From positions 1,054,001 through 1,118,000 of the forward strand of contig NZ_FQVX01000001.1 in the NCBI RefSeq assembly GCF_900129495.1: a stretch of 64,000 nucleotides of DNA, given 5' to 3'. The stretch is from Geodermatophilus nigrescens (GTDB lineage: Bacteria; Actinomycetota; Actinomycetes; Mycobacteriales; Geodermatophilaceae). The stretch's first letter is position 1. Each line of letters opens with the position of its first letter. A program made the translations under genes and the position numbers. The notes below the pieces were generated by a model, which saw only the letters and a list, made by a program, of their open reading frames with translations, was not told where the DNA came from and made no database searches. Below, one piece after another: positions 36,359 through 43,969 of this stretch.

Positions 36359-36975
36359 GCGGGTGCCCCCTGCGGCCGGGCGGCGGGAGCGCACCAGCCG
36401 GCGAGGACGGCGAAGGTCGAACGGGCGGCGGCCACGACGCGGCCGGCGTCGCCGCCGTCCTCCACGTGCGCGCGGGTGAACCGGCGGAAGGCCGCCCACA
36501 TGGCGCCGGTGTCCTCGCCGTAGGGGCTGAACGCCCGCAGCCGGGGGCCGCCCGCGAGGCCGGGGAGCGAGGCCAGGTGCCGGTCGATGAACGTGCCGCC
36601 CAGCGTCGAGCCCTCCAGCACGTACATCCGGCCGAGCGCGGCGTCGGTGTCGGGGACGGCGGGCAGCTCGGGCCGGTCGCCGTCAGCGGGGTCGGCGCCC
36701 AGCGCGGCGAGGTCGGCGGCGTAGACCTCGGCGCGGCGGCGGCGGTCCCACTGCAGGGCCGCGGCGTCGGCGGGGTGGGCGGCGGCCCACGCGTCGAGCC
36801 CCTCCTCGGCGGCGCGCCAGAAGGCGTGCAGCAGCGCCAGCACACCGACCAGGCGGCCGGCGTCCAGGTCGTGGTCCATGAGCGCGAGGGTCGTCTCGAC
36901 CTGCTCGTGCTCCACGGCGGTGGCCGTGCGGAGGTCCCGGAGGACGTCGCCGGCGCCGCCCGCGTCTCGAGGCAA
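36355..36975 (-). CDS. bphO: biliverdin-producing heme oxygenase BphO
   Basis: About 206 residues of the heme oxygenase helical fold. LRTATAVEHEQVE carries the proximal His23 for heme, and the distal helix has RMYVLEGSTLGG, the conserved GSTLGG-type kink. It opens heme to biliverdin, the chromophore of the phytochrome encoded immediately downstream; the 4-base overlap shows the two are one operon. The TTG at 36975 has a GGGAGGAG site at good spacing; an ATG at 36996 is an alternative start. Iron and CO are by-products. Confidence 0.92.
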   Translation of the reverse strand: MPRDAGGAGDVLRDLRTATAVEHEQVETTLALMDHDLDAGRLVGVLALLHAFWRAAEEGLDAWAAAHPADAAALQWDRRRRAEVYAADLAALGADPADGDRPELPAVPDTDAALGRMYVLEGSTLGGTFIDRHLASLPGLAGGPRLRAFSPYGEDTGAMWAAFRRFTRAHVEDGGDAGRVVAAARSTFAVLAGWCAPAARPQGAPA

Positions 36976-37076
36976 CGCCTCTCCTCCCGCAGCCATCAGC
37001 CACCCGAGGGTAGGCCAGGCCGCTGACGCCGTCGCGGCGAGACGGTTCGGTTCCGCAACCCGTCGGGTGTCCCTGG

Positions 37077-37637
37077 TCACCCTCCCCGCGGTCCGAGCAC
37101 GAGGTCCGCCGCCCGCCGGAGCACCTCGGCCCGGCTGCGCCCCCGGTGGTCGGCGGCCAGGAGGTGCTCGCCGATCGCCACGCAGAAGGCCAGCAGGCTG
37201 CGCGCCTCGACCTCGTCGGGGTCGCTGACGGTCGCGCCGATCACCTCGCGGAGCAGGTCCATGCGCCGGCCGTCGACCCGCCGCAGCCGCTCGGCGACAG
37301 CAGGGTCGCGCCGGGCCCAGTCGCGGACGGCGAGGTCGACGGGCAGCAGGCGGTCGCCGGAGAAGGTGAGCGCGCCGGCCCGGACGGCGCGGGCGCGCGG
37401 GTCGCCGCCCTCGCGGTCCACGCGGGCGAGGACGTCGTCAGTGGCCTCGCGCTCCCAGGCGTCGAGCACCGCCGTCAGCAGGGCCCCGCGGTCGGCGAAG
37501 TGGCCGTAGAAGCCGCCCTTGGTGACCCCGATCGCCTTGGCCAGCACCTCGACGCGGACGGCGTCGGGCCCGCCGGCGGCCAGCGCCCGCAGGCCCTCCT
37601 CGACCCAGCGCTCGCGCGGTGTCCGGACCGTGCCCAC
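37077..37637 (-). CDS. TetR-family regulator
   Basis: About 186 residues. HTH at about 25-45: VRVEVLAKAIGVTKGGFYGHFADRG. The C-terminal domain is helical with FSGDRLLPVDLAVRDWARRDPAVAERL. An AGGAGG site precedes the GTG at 37637. It is divergent from the DUF2867 gene, and three copies of an 11-base motif fill the gap, so it very likely represses both itself and that gene. Confidence 0.88.
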   Translation of the reverse strand: MGTVRTPRERWVEEGLRALAAGGPDAVRVEVLAKAIGVTKGGFYGHFADRGALLTAVLDAWEREATDDVLARVDREGGDPRARAVRAGALTFSGDRLLPVDLAVRDWARRDPAVAERLRRVDGRRMDLLREVIGATVSDPDEVEARSLLAFCVAIGEHLLAADHRGRSRAEVLRRAADLVLGPRGG

Positions 37638-37655
37638 CCGACCTCCTGTACGCCG

Positions 37656-37699
37656 CCGTATACGAGCGCTACCGTCTCGTGTACGGCACCGTATACGAG
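37656..37699. promoter_or_regulatory. three-copy operator for the divergent TetR regulator
   Basis: CCGTATACGAG at 37656-37666, its reverse complement with one change (CTCGTGTACGG) at 37676-37686, and CCGTATACGAG again at 37689-37699. GTATAC is itself a palindrome. The sites lie between the TetR start (37637) and the DUF2867 start (37713) and cover both presumed promoters. Confidence 0.8.
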
Positions 37700-37712
37700 A
37701 GGGAGGACCGGC

Positions 37713-38177
37713 ATGGTCACCAGCACGGGAGTGGTCCGCGGCGCGCTCGCCGCCGACCGGGCGGGGAGCTGCCTCGACGCCGTCGACTACGCCGATCGGT
37801 GCACCCTGGCCACCGGCGTGGAGGCGGGCGCCGAGGAGTGGGCCCGGGCGCTGTTCGGCGACGTCCCGAGCCCGGCGGAGGTGCTCATCTGGCGCGTCCT
37901 GCTCGGCTTCCGCCTGGACCCGCGGCGCTCGCCGGACACCGTGGCGGGCTGGCGCGTGGGGGAGCGCGCCCCGGACCGGATCCGGCTGGAGACCGCGTCG
38001 GCGTCGCTGAGCGCCGAGATGGTCGTCCGGACCGCCGGGCGGCGGGTCACCTGGACGACGAGCCTGCGCTACGACCGACCGTGGGGCCGGCTGCTGTGGC
38101 CGCCGCTGTCGGCCCTGCACCGCCGCCTGGTGCCCCGCGTGCTGGCCGCCGCCGAGCGCGAGCTCGCCCGGCGCTGA
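37713..38177 (+). CDS. DUF2867 family protein
   Basis: 154 residues. DYADRCTLATGVEAGAEEWARALFG, a central WRVLLGFRLDPRRSPDTVAGW, and a C-terminal SLRYDRPWGRLLWPPLSALHRRLVPRVL match DUF2867, a small SRPBCC-like fold of unknown role often paired with TetR regulators. ATG at 37713 with GGGAGGA five bases upstream. Likely induced when the neighbouring regulator releases its operator. Confidence 0.82.
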   Translation: MVTSTGVVRGALAADRAGSCLDAVDYADRCTLATGVEAGAEEWARALFGDVPSPAEVLIWRVLLGFRLDPRRSPDTVAGWRVGERAPDRIRLETASASLSAEMVVRTAGRRVTWTTSLRYDRPWGRLLWPPLSALHRRLVPRVLAAAERELARR

Positions 38178-38196
38178 GCACCGGGGTGGCCGGGCC

Positions 38197-39303
38197 TCAG
38201 GGCAGCCGGGCCCGCCGCAGCGAGGCGTGGACCAGCAGGCGGGTGTCGCCGTCGGCGAGGTCGAGGCCGGTCAGGGCGGTGATCCGGGCCAGCCGGTAGT
38301 ACAGCGTCTGCCGGTGGATGCCCAGCGCCGCCGACGTCCGCGCCACGCTGCCGGCGGTGTCGAGGTAGGCCTCGGCGGTGGCGGCCAGCGCGGGCTCGGC
38401 CAGCAGCGGCGCGACGGCGGGGTCGGGCGCCGCCATCGCCGCCGCGGTGCGCCAGCCGCCGAGCTCGGCCCAGGAGGCGACCGGCGCCAGCCGCGGCACG
38501 ACGGCGGCCACCGCCGCGGCCGACCGGGCCTGCGCCCACCGCCCGGGCAGGTCCGCCACCGCGGTCGCGGGCTCGGCCACCCCGGCGCTGCTCCCGGCGG
38601 GCAGCCGGGCGAGCGCGGCGGCCGCGGCGGCGCCGGCCGGGCGCGGGTCGCCGGGGCGGGGCAGCCGGACGGCGACGGCGACCTCGTCGCCCACCACCGC
38701 CGCCCCCGCGGGCGGGCGCCAGCCGGACGGAGGCGCGCCGCCGGCCGGGCGCAGCGCGACCAGCGCGACGCCGGCGCCGTCGAACCGGGCGGCGAGGGCG
38801 GCCGCGGCCCGCTCGCGCCCGGCCGCGGGGCCGCCGAGCAGGGCGGCCAGCGCGGCGCCGTCGTCGTCCTCCTCCTGCCGGCGGGCCAGGATCTCCCCGG
38901 CGCGCGCGGCCAGCGAGACCGCGGCGGCCAGCGCGGGGTCGCCCTCGTCGGCGGGGTCGGTGCGGCCGCCGTCGAGCAGCCACAGGTAGCCCAGGGTGCG
39001 GTCGGCGTGCCGGACCGGGAGCAGCAGGCGGGTGAGGATCCCGGCGCCGGGGTCGGCGGGCGTGCGCAGCGGACCCCGCGCGCGGGCGATGCCGAGGTCC
39101 TCGAACCAGCGGCGGGTGGCCGGGGTGGAGCCGCGGCCGAGGATCGAGCGGGTGCGCACGGCGTCCATCGCCGGGACGTCCCCGTCCTCCAGCGGGTGCG
39201 CGGCGTAGGCGACCAGCGTGAAGTCGACGTCCTCGAGCGTCGCGGGAGCGGCGAGCAGCCGCGCCACCTCGTCCACCACGTCCTGCAGGTCGTCGCGCAC
39301 CAT
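38197..39303 (-). CDS. PucR-type regulator of proline catabolism
   Basis: 368 residues. An N-terminal sensor region precedes a C-terminal PucR HTH: AEAYLDTAGSVARTSAALGIHRQTLYYRLARITALTGLDL, the classical PucR_2 domain, at about residues 310-355. Regulators of this type next to proline dehydrogenase control proline use in Actinobacteria. It is transcribed divergently from the proline dehydrogenase gene with an 86-91 base gap containing short palindromes, so proline-responsive activation of the put genes is inferred. Confidence 0.88.
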   Translation of the reverse strand: MVRDDLQDVVDEVARLLAAPATLEDVDFTLVAYAAHPLEDGDVPAMDAVRTRSILGRGSTPATRRWFEDLGIARARGPLRTPADPGAGILTRLLLPVRHADRTLGYLWLLDGGRTDPADEGDPALAAAVSLAARAGEILARRQEEDDDGAALAALLGGPAAGRERAAAALAARFDGAGVALVALRPAGGAPPSGWRPPAGAAVVGDEVAVAVRLPRPGDPRPAGAAAAAALARLPAGSSAGVAEPATAVADLPGRWAQARSAAAVAAVVPRLAPVASWAELGGWRTAAAMAAPDPAVAPLLAEPALAATAEAYLDTAGSVARTSAALGIHRQTLYYRLARITALTGLDLADGDTRLLVHASLRRARLP

Positions 39304-39326
39304 ACGACTGTATGAGACGGCGCCGT
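39301..39326. promoter_or_regulatory. palindromes between PucR gene and proline dehydrogenase gene
   Basis: CATAC-GACT-GTATG (39301-39314) is a perfect 5-base-arm inverted repeat overlapping the PucR start codon, and ACGGCGCCGT (39317-39326) is a perfect 10-base palindrome next to it. Either may bind the regulator; assignment rests on position only. Confidence 0.35.
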
Positions 39327-39394
39327 ACGTCTGTCCCTGGCAGGCGCGTCCCGGCGTCCCTAGCGTCGGTCCCGACGGGGACGGAGGGATGCAG

Positions 39395-40324
39395 GTGCTG
39401 ACGACGAAGACGGTCCTGCTGGGCGCCTCGCGGCGCCCGGCGCTGCGCCGGGCGCTGGTGGGGACGCCGGTCACCCGGCGGGTGGTCGAGCGGTTCGTGG
39501 CCGGCGAGACGCTGCCCGAGGCGCTCGCGGTGGTCCGCCGGCTGACCGGCGAGGGCATCGCGGTCACCCTCGACCACCTCGGCGAGGACGTGACCGGGCC
39601 GGAGGAGGCGCGCGCCTCCCGCGACGCCTACCTGGCGCTGCTCGAGGGCCTCGCCCCGCTGGACCTCGGCCCGGACGCCGAGGTGTCGGTGAAGCTGTCG
39701 GCGTTCGGCCAGGCGCTGCCCGGCGGGCACGACCTCGCGCTGGACCTGGTGCGCCCGGTGGTGGAGGCGGCCGCCGCGATCGGCACCACGGTCACCCTCG
39801 ACATGGAGGACTCGACGACGGTCGACTCGACCCTCGCCGTCCTCGCCGAGCTGCGCCGCGACCACCCGGGCACCGGCGCCGTCCTGCAGGCCGCGCTGCG
39901 CCGCACCGAGGACGACGTGCGGGCGCTGGCCATGCCGGGCTCGCGGGTGCGGTTGGTGAAGGGGGCCTACGACGAGCCGCCGTCGGCCGCCCACCAGGGC
40001 CGCCGCGACGTCGACGCCGCCTACGCCCGCTGCCTGGGCGTGCTCATGCGCGGCCCGGGGTACCCGATGGTCGGCAGCCACGACCCCGCGATGGTCGACC
40101 TCGCGCAGCGCCTGGCCGCCGAGTACGGCCGCACCGCGGACTCGTGGGAGGTGCAGATGCTCCACGGCATCCGCACCGACGAGCAGCAGCGGCTGGCGGC
40201 CTCGGGCACCCGCGTGCGGGCCTACGTCCCCTACGGCCGCGACTGGTACGGCTACTTCACCCGCCGGCTCGCCGAGCGCCCGGCCAACCTGCGCTTCTTC
40301 CTGCGCGCCCTCGTCTCCCGCTGA
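39395..40324 (+). CDS. proline dehydrogenase (monofunctional, PRODH)
   Basis: About 309 residues, a TIM-barrel FAD enzyme. Segments typical of PRODH: VTLDHLGEDV, VSVKLSAFG, VTLDMEDSTTVDSTL, RLVKGAYDEP and the C-terminal EVQMLHGIR and RVRAYVPYGRDWYGYFTRRLAERPAN. It oxidises proline to P5C with electrons entering the respiratory chain. The GTG at 39395 has the GGAGGG site at ideal distance; the ATG at 39389 directly abuts that site. P5C dehydrogenase follows 20 bases later. Confidence 0.95.
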   Translation: MLTTKTVLLGASRRPALRRALVGTPVTRRVVERFVAGETLPEALAVVRRLTGEGIAVTLDHLGEDVTGPEEARASRDAYLALLEGLAPLDLGPDAEVSVKLSAFGQALPGGHDLALDLVRPVVEAAAAIGTTVTLDMEDSTTVDSTLAVLAELRRDHPGTGAVLQAALRRTEDDVRALAMPGSRVRLVKGAYDEPPSAAHQGRRDVDAAYARCLGVLMRGPGYPMVGSHDPAMVDLAQRLAAEYGRTADSWEVQMLHGIRTDEQQRLAASGTRVRAYVPYGRDWYGYFTRRLAERPANLRFFLRALVSR

Positions 40325-40344
40325 CCCGACCAGGAGGCCCTGTC

Positions 40345-41970
40345 ATGGACGGCACCACCCGCGTCCCCCCGCCGCGCAACGAGCCGGTGCTCGGCTACGC
40401 GCCCGGCTCGCCCGAGCGGGCCGCGCTCGAGACCCGGCTGGCCGAGCTCGCCGCCGAGCCGCTCGAGCTGACCCTGACCATCGGCGACAAGCAGCGGATG
40501 GCCGGCGGCGAGCGCTTCGACGTCGTCCAGCCGCACCGGCACACCGCCGTCCTCGGCACCGCGGCGCACGCCACCCACGCCGACGCCGAGGAGGCCGTGG
40601 CCACCGCCAAGGCGGCCGCGCCGGCCTGGCGCGACCTGTCCTTCGACGACCGCGCCGCGGTGTTCCTCAAGGCCGCCGACCTGCTGGCCGGGCCGTGGCG
40701 GCAGACGCTCAACGCGGCCACGATGCTCGGCCAGTCGAAGACCGCCCAGCAGGCCGAGATCGACTCGGCGTGCGAGCTCGTCGACTTCTGGCGCTGGAAC
40801 GTGCACTTCGCCCGCGAGGTGCTGTCGGCCCAGCCGGAGTCGTCGCCGGGCGTGTGGAACCGCAGCGACCACCGGCCGCTCGAGGGCTTCGTCTACGCGG
40901 TCACGCCCTTCAACTTCACCGCGATCGCCGGCAACCTGCCCACCGCGCCGGCGCTCATGGGCAACACCGTCGTCTGGAAGCCCGCGCCCACCCAGCAGTT
41001 CGCCGCGCACTTCCTCATGCGGCTGCTCGAAGCGGCCGGCCTGCCGCCGGGCGTCATCAACATGCTCCCCGGCGACGGCATCCCCGTCTCCGAGGTGGTG
41101 CTCGCCGACCGCGACCTCGCCGGCATCCACTTCACCGGCTCGACGCCGGTCTTCCAGCACCTCTGGCGCACGGTGGGGGAGAACATCGCGAACTACCGCG
41201 GCTACCCCCGCGTCGTCGGGGAGACCGGCGGCAAGGACTTCGTCGTCGCCCACCCCTCGGCCGACGTCGACGTGCTGCGCACCGCGCTGGTCCGCGGCGC
41301 GTTCGAGTACCAGGGGCAGAAGTGCTCGGCGGCCTCGCGCGCCTACGTGCCGCGGTCGGTGTGGACGCGGCTCCGGGACGACCTGGTCGCCACCACCGAG
41401 TCGCTGACCATGGGCGACGTCACCGACCTGTCGAACTTCATGGGCGCGGTCATCGACCGGAAGTCGTTCTCCAAGCTGTCCGGCGTCATCGACCGCGTCG
41501 ACGACGACCCCGCGCTGTCGATCGTGGCCGGCGGGCAGAAGGACGACTCGGAGGGCTTCTTCGTCCGCCCGACGATCATCGAGGGCACCGACCCGGGGCA
41601 CGAGGTCTTCACCACCGAGTACTTCGGCCCCGTGCTCGCGGTGCACGTCTACGACGACGCCGACTACGACACCGTGCTCACCCAGATGGAGTCGGTGGCG
41701 CCGTACGCGCTCACGGGCGCCGTCATCGCCCAGGACCGGGCGGCGATCGCGCACGCCCAGCACGCCCTGCGGTTCGCGGCGGGCAACTTCTACGTCAACG
41801 ACAAGCCGACGGGCGCCGTCGTCGGCCAGCAGCCGTTCGGCGGCGGGCGGGCCTCGGGCACCAACGACAAGGCCGGCGCGGCGCAGAACCTGCAGCGCTG
41901 GACGTCGACCCGCTCGATCAAGGAGACGTTCGCCCCGCCGACCGACCACCGCTACCCGCACATGGGCTGA
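40345..41970 (+). CDS. pruA: 1-pyrroline-5-carboxylate dehydrogenase
   Basis: 541 residues, an aldehyde dehydrogenase. Catalytic Cys lies in YQGQKCSAASRAY, the general-base Glu in VGETGGKDF, NAD site in HFTGSTPVFQ, and the oxyanion Asn in TPFNFTAIAGNLP. The C terminus has QQPFGGGRASGTNDKAG, typical of P5C dehydrogenases. It converts glutamate semialdehyde to glutamate. ATG at 40345 preceded by AGGAGG. Cotranscribed with proline dehydrogenase. A strong hairpin follows the stop. Confidence 0.96.
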   Translation: MDGTTRVPPPRNEPVLGYAPGSPERAALETRLAELAAEPLELTLTIGDKQRMAGGERFDVVQPHRHTAVLGTAAHATHADAEEAVATAKAAAPAWRDLSFDDRAAVFLKAADLLAGPWRQTLNAATMLGQSKTAQQAEIDSACELVDFWRWNVHFAREVLSAQPESSPGVWNRSDHRPLEGFVYAVTPFNFTAIAGNLPTAPALMGNTVVWKPAPTQQFAAHFLMRLLEAAGLPPGVINMLPGDGIPVSEVVLADRDLAGIHFTGSTPVFQHLWRTVGENIANYRGYPRVVGETGGKDFVVAHPSADVDVLRTALVRGAFEYQGQKCSAASRAYVPRSVWTRLRDDLVATTESLTMGDVTDLSNFMGAVIDRKSFSKLSGVIDRVDDDPALSIVAGGQKDDSEGFFVRPTIIEGTDPGHEVFTTEYFGPVLAVHVYDDADYDTVLTQMESVAPYALTGAVIAQDRAAIAHAQHALRFAAGNFYVNDKPTGAVVGQQPFGGGRASGTNDKAGAAQNLQRWTSTRSIKETFAPPTDHRYPHMG

Positions 41971-41979
41971 CCGCGGCTC

Positions 41980-42010
41980 GCAGCACGATCAGCCCGCCTG
42001 ATCGTGCTGC
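41980..42010 (+). terminator. hairpin terminator after pruA
   Basis: A perfect 13-base stem (GCAGCACGATCAG at 41980-41992 and its complement at 41998-42010) with a 5-base loop, 9 bases after the stop codon. It ends the proline operon. Confidence 0.75.
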
Positions 42011-42011
42011 G

Positions 42012-42062
42012 TCCTGGCTCATCGTCGACCGTGAGCCAGGACGCGTCACGGTGAGCCAGGAC
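42012..42062. repeat. GAGCCAGGA repeats: hairpin plus direct copy
   Basis: TCCTGGCTCA (42012-42021) and TGAGCCAGGA (42032-42041) form a perfect 10-base inverted repeat. The right arm recurs at 42052-42061 within the direct repeat GGTGAGCCAGGACG spaced 20 bases apart. The third copy adjoins the point where the DUF488 coding match ends, so these repeats may mark a deletion or rearrangement junction. Confidence 0.7.
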
Positions 42063-42207
42063 GTCGGTCACTCCGGACGTCGGGGTCGCCGCGGCTGCCC
42101 GGGAAGCGGCGGACGTCGACCAGCGACGCCACCTCCGCCGCGGTGAGGCGGGCGCCGAGGCGGTCGCGGTCGTCGGGGCCGTGGCCCACGGTCAGCAGCA
42201 CGGGCAC
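42046..42207 (-). pseudogene. truncated DUF488 family gene remnant
   Basis: The 53-codon frame reads LLTVGHGPDDRDRLGARL, then SLVDVRRFPGSRGDPDV, the recognisable start of DUF488 proteins (normally about 150-200 residues). The match stops after DPDV; a short unrelated tail (RSDRRPGSP) runs into the GAGCCAGGA repeats and a stop. Roughly the last two thirds of the gene are missing. The GTG at 42207 is the likely former start. A short functional product is unlikely. Confidence 0.72.
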
Positions 42208-42281
42208 CCCCTACCCGGCGGCCGTCAGGGCGACGGTCATGCTGGGCCGCCGGGCGAGGTCGCCCGCGGAGGGGGAACGCG

Positions 42282-43430
42282 GTGGCACCGGGCACGACGG
42301 GGCGGACGTCGCTGTGGCGGCTCCCGGCCATGCGGGCGCTGGTGGGCGCCACGACGCTCGGGTTCGTCAGCTACTGCCTGACGCTGGCCTCGCTGCCCGC
42401 GTACGCGGTCGCCGGCGGTGCCTCCCCGGACACCGCCGGCGTGGTCACCGCTGTCTTCCTCCTCGTCACGATCGCCGTGCAGTCGGTCGTGCCCGCGCTC
42501 ACCGCCCGCCTGGGCCTCGGCCCCGTGCTGGCGGCCGGGCTGCTCGCGCTGGGCGCGCCGTCGCCGCTCTACGCCGTCGACGACGGGGTGGTGTGGCTGT
42601 CGGCCGTCTCGGCGGTGCGCGGCGCCGGCTTCGCGGTGCTGACCGTGCTCGGGGCGGTGCTCGCCGCGCAGGTGGCGCCCGCCGAGCGCCGCGGGGAGTC
42701 GATCGGCCTGTACGGGCTGGCGATCGCCGTCCCCAACCTGCTGGCGGTGCCCGCGGGCGCCGCGCTGGTCCTGGACGGCCACGCCGGCTGGCTGGCCTGG
42801 CTGGCAGCCTCCCCGGTGCTGGCCCTGCCGCTGGTCCCGGTGCTCGCCCGGTCGGTGCCCTGGCAGGGGGCGGCCGGCGGGTCCTCGCGGGCCGCCGTCC
42901 GCGCGGCGCTGGCGCCCTCGGCGGTGCTGCTGCTGGTCACCCTCGCCGGCGGCGGGCTGGTCACCTTCCTGCCGATCGAGCGGCCCGATGGCGTCCTCGC
43001 GACGGCGGCGCTGCTCGTCTTCGGCGCCACCGGCGCGGTCACCCGCTGGCGGGCCGGCCTGCTCGCCGACCGGGTGGGCACCCGCCTGCTGCTGCCCGCC
43101 GGGCTGGTCGTCGCCGCGGCCGGCCTCGCCCTGGTGGCGCTGGGCCTGGGCGCCGGGGCGGGCTGGGTGCTGGCCGGGTCGGCGGTGTTCGGCGCGGGCT
43201 ACGGCGCGGTGCAGAACCTGACGCTGGTCACCGCCTTCGCCCGGGCCGGGGAGGGCGGGTCGACGGCGGCCAGCGCGATGTGGAACGCCTCCTTCGACGC
43301 CGGCACCGCGATCGGCGCGCTCGCGCTCGGCCTGCTCGCCGCCGGCGTCGGGCTGCCGTGGAGCTACGTCCTGGTCGCCGGCGTCCTGGTGGCCGGGCTG
43401 CCGCTGGCGCGGGCCGCCACCCGCGGCTGA
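42282..43430 (+). CDS. MFS transporter
   Basis: 382 residues with about 12 membrane segments. LPAYAVAGGASPDTAGVVTAVFLL and RRGESIGLYGLAIAVPNLLAVPAG are characteristic of YajR/AraJ-like permeases. No substrate is evident. GTG start at 42282. It stands between the DUF488 remnant and the Lrp gene, its stop only 4 bases from the convergent Lrp stop. Position next to the amino-acid catabolic genes gives no firm clue. Confidence 0.83.
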   Translation: MAPGTTGRTSLWRLPAMRALVGATTLGFVSYCLTLASLPAYAVAGGASPDTAGVVTAVFLLVTIAVQSVVPALTARLGLGPVLAAGLLALGAPSPLYAVDDGVVWLSAVSAVRGAGFAVLTVLGAVLAAQVAPAERRGESIGLYGLAIAVPNLLAVPAGAALVLDGHAGWLAWLAASPVLALPLVPVLARSVPWQGAAGGSSRAAVRAALAPSAVLLLVTLAGGGLVTFLPIERPDGVLATAALLVFGATGAVTRWRAGLLADRVGTRLLLPAGLVVAAAGLALVALGLGAGAGWVLAGSAVFGAGYGAVQNLTLVTAFARAGEGGSTAASAMWNASFDAGTAIGALALGLLAAGVGLPWSYVLVAGVLVAGLPLARAATRG

Positions 43431-43434
43431 GCGC

Positions 43435-43866
43435 TCAGCGCAGCACGGAGGTGAGCAGCAGGCTCGTCTGGCTGTTGATCACCCCGGGCACCGAGCGCAT
43501 GCGGTTGAGCAGCCGGTCGAACTCCACGAGGTCGGCGGTGCGGTGCTCCGCGACGAGGTCCCACGCGCCGTTCGTGGAGTGCATCGACTCGATCTCCGGG
43601 AAGCCGCGCAGCCGCCGGATCACCTCGTCGGTGGAGCGGCCCTCCACCTCGATGAGCGACACCCCGCGCACCCCGCCGGCCGCGGCCTCGTCGCGCACCC
43701 GGACGGTGAAGCCGACGATCACGTCGTCGGCGACGAGCCGGTCGAGGTGGCTGGTCACGGTCGCGCGGGTGACGCCGAGCCGGCGCGCCAGCTCGGCCAC
43801 CGGGGCGCGGCCGTCCTCCCGGAGGGCCGAGAGGAGGCGCCGGTCGAGTTCGCTCAGGTCCGCCAT
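43435..43866 (-). CDS. Lrp/AsnC-family regulator
   Basis: 143 residues. N-terminal HTH LSELDRRLLSALREDGRAPVAELARRLGVTRATVTSHLDRL split at the usual positions, and a C-terminal RAM (ACT-like) effector domain (VRGVSLIEVEGRSTDEVIRRLRGFPEI). Such regulators bind amino acids as octamers. It is divergent from the ornithine cyclodeaminase-ctlX operon; arginine, ornithine or citrulline are logical effectors. Confidence 0.92.
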   Translation of the reverse strand: MADLSELDRRLLSALREDGRAPVAELARRLGVTRATVTSHLDRLVADDVIVGFTVRVRDEAAAGGVRGVSLIEVEGRSTDEVIRRLRGFPEIESMHSTNGAWDLVAEHRTADLVEFDRLLNRMRSVPGVINSQTSLLLTSVLR

Positions 43867-43905
43867 GCACAGAACGTACAGGTGATCAAGGCAAACCGGT
43901 CAGAG

Positions 43906-43946
43906 TCTGCGCACAACGCGCGCTCATCGCTCATTGTGTGTGCAGA
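43906..43946. promoter_or_regulatory. imperfect inverted repeat between Lrp and ornithine cyclodeaminase genes
   Basis: TCTGCGCACAA (43906-43916) and TTGTGTGTGCAGA (43934-43946) are imperfect arms (two-base length difference) with a 17-base spacer, in a comparatively A/T-rich gap between the divergent starts. Possible Lrp binding region. Confidence 0.35.
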
Positions 43947-43969
43947 TCGCCCAGCCCTACCTTCTGCGC

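Noticed and set aside
33369..36845. Long minus-strand frame of more than 1,000 codons across the phytochrome region
   Set aside because: It is an Arg/Pro-rich out-of-frame reading of bphP and bphO, which have clear domains and catalytic motifs.
41980..42062. Small RNA gene after pruA
   Set aside because: The first hairpin is placed as a terminator and the second belongs to a repeat cluster at a pseudogene; no promoter is evident.
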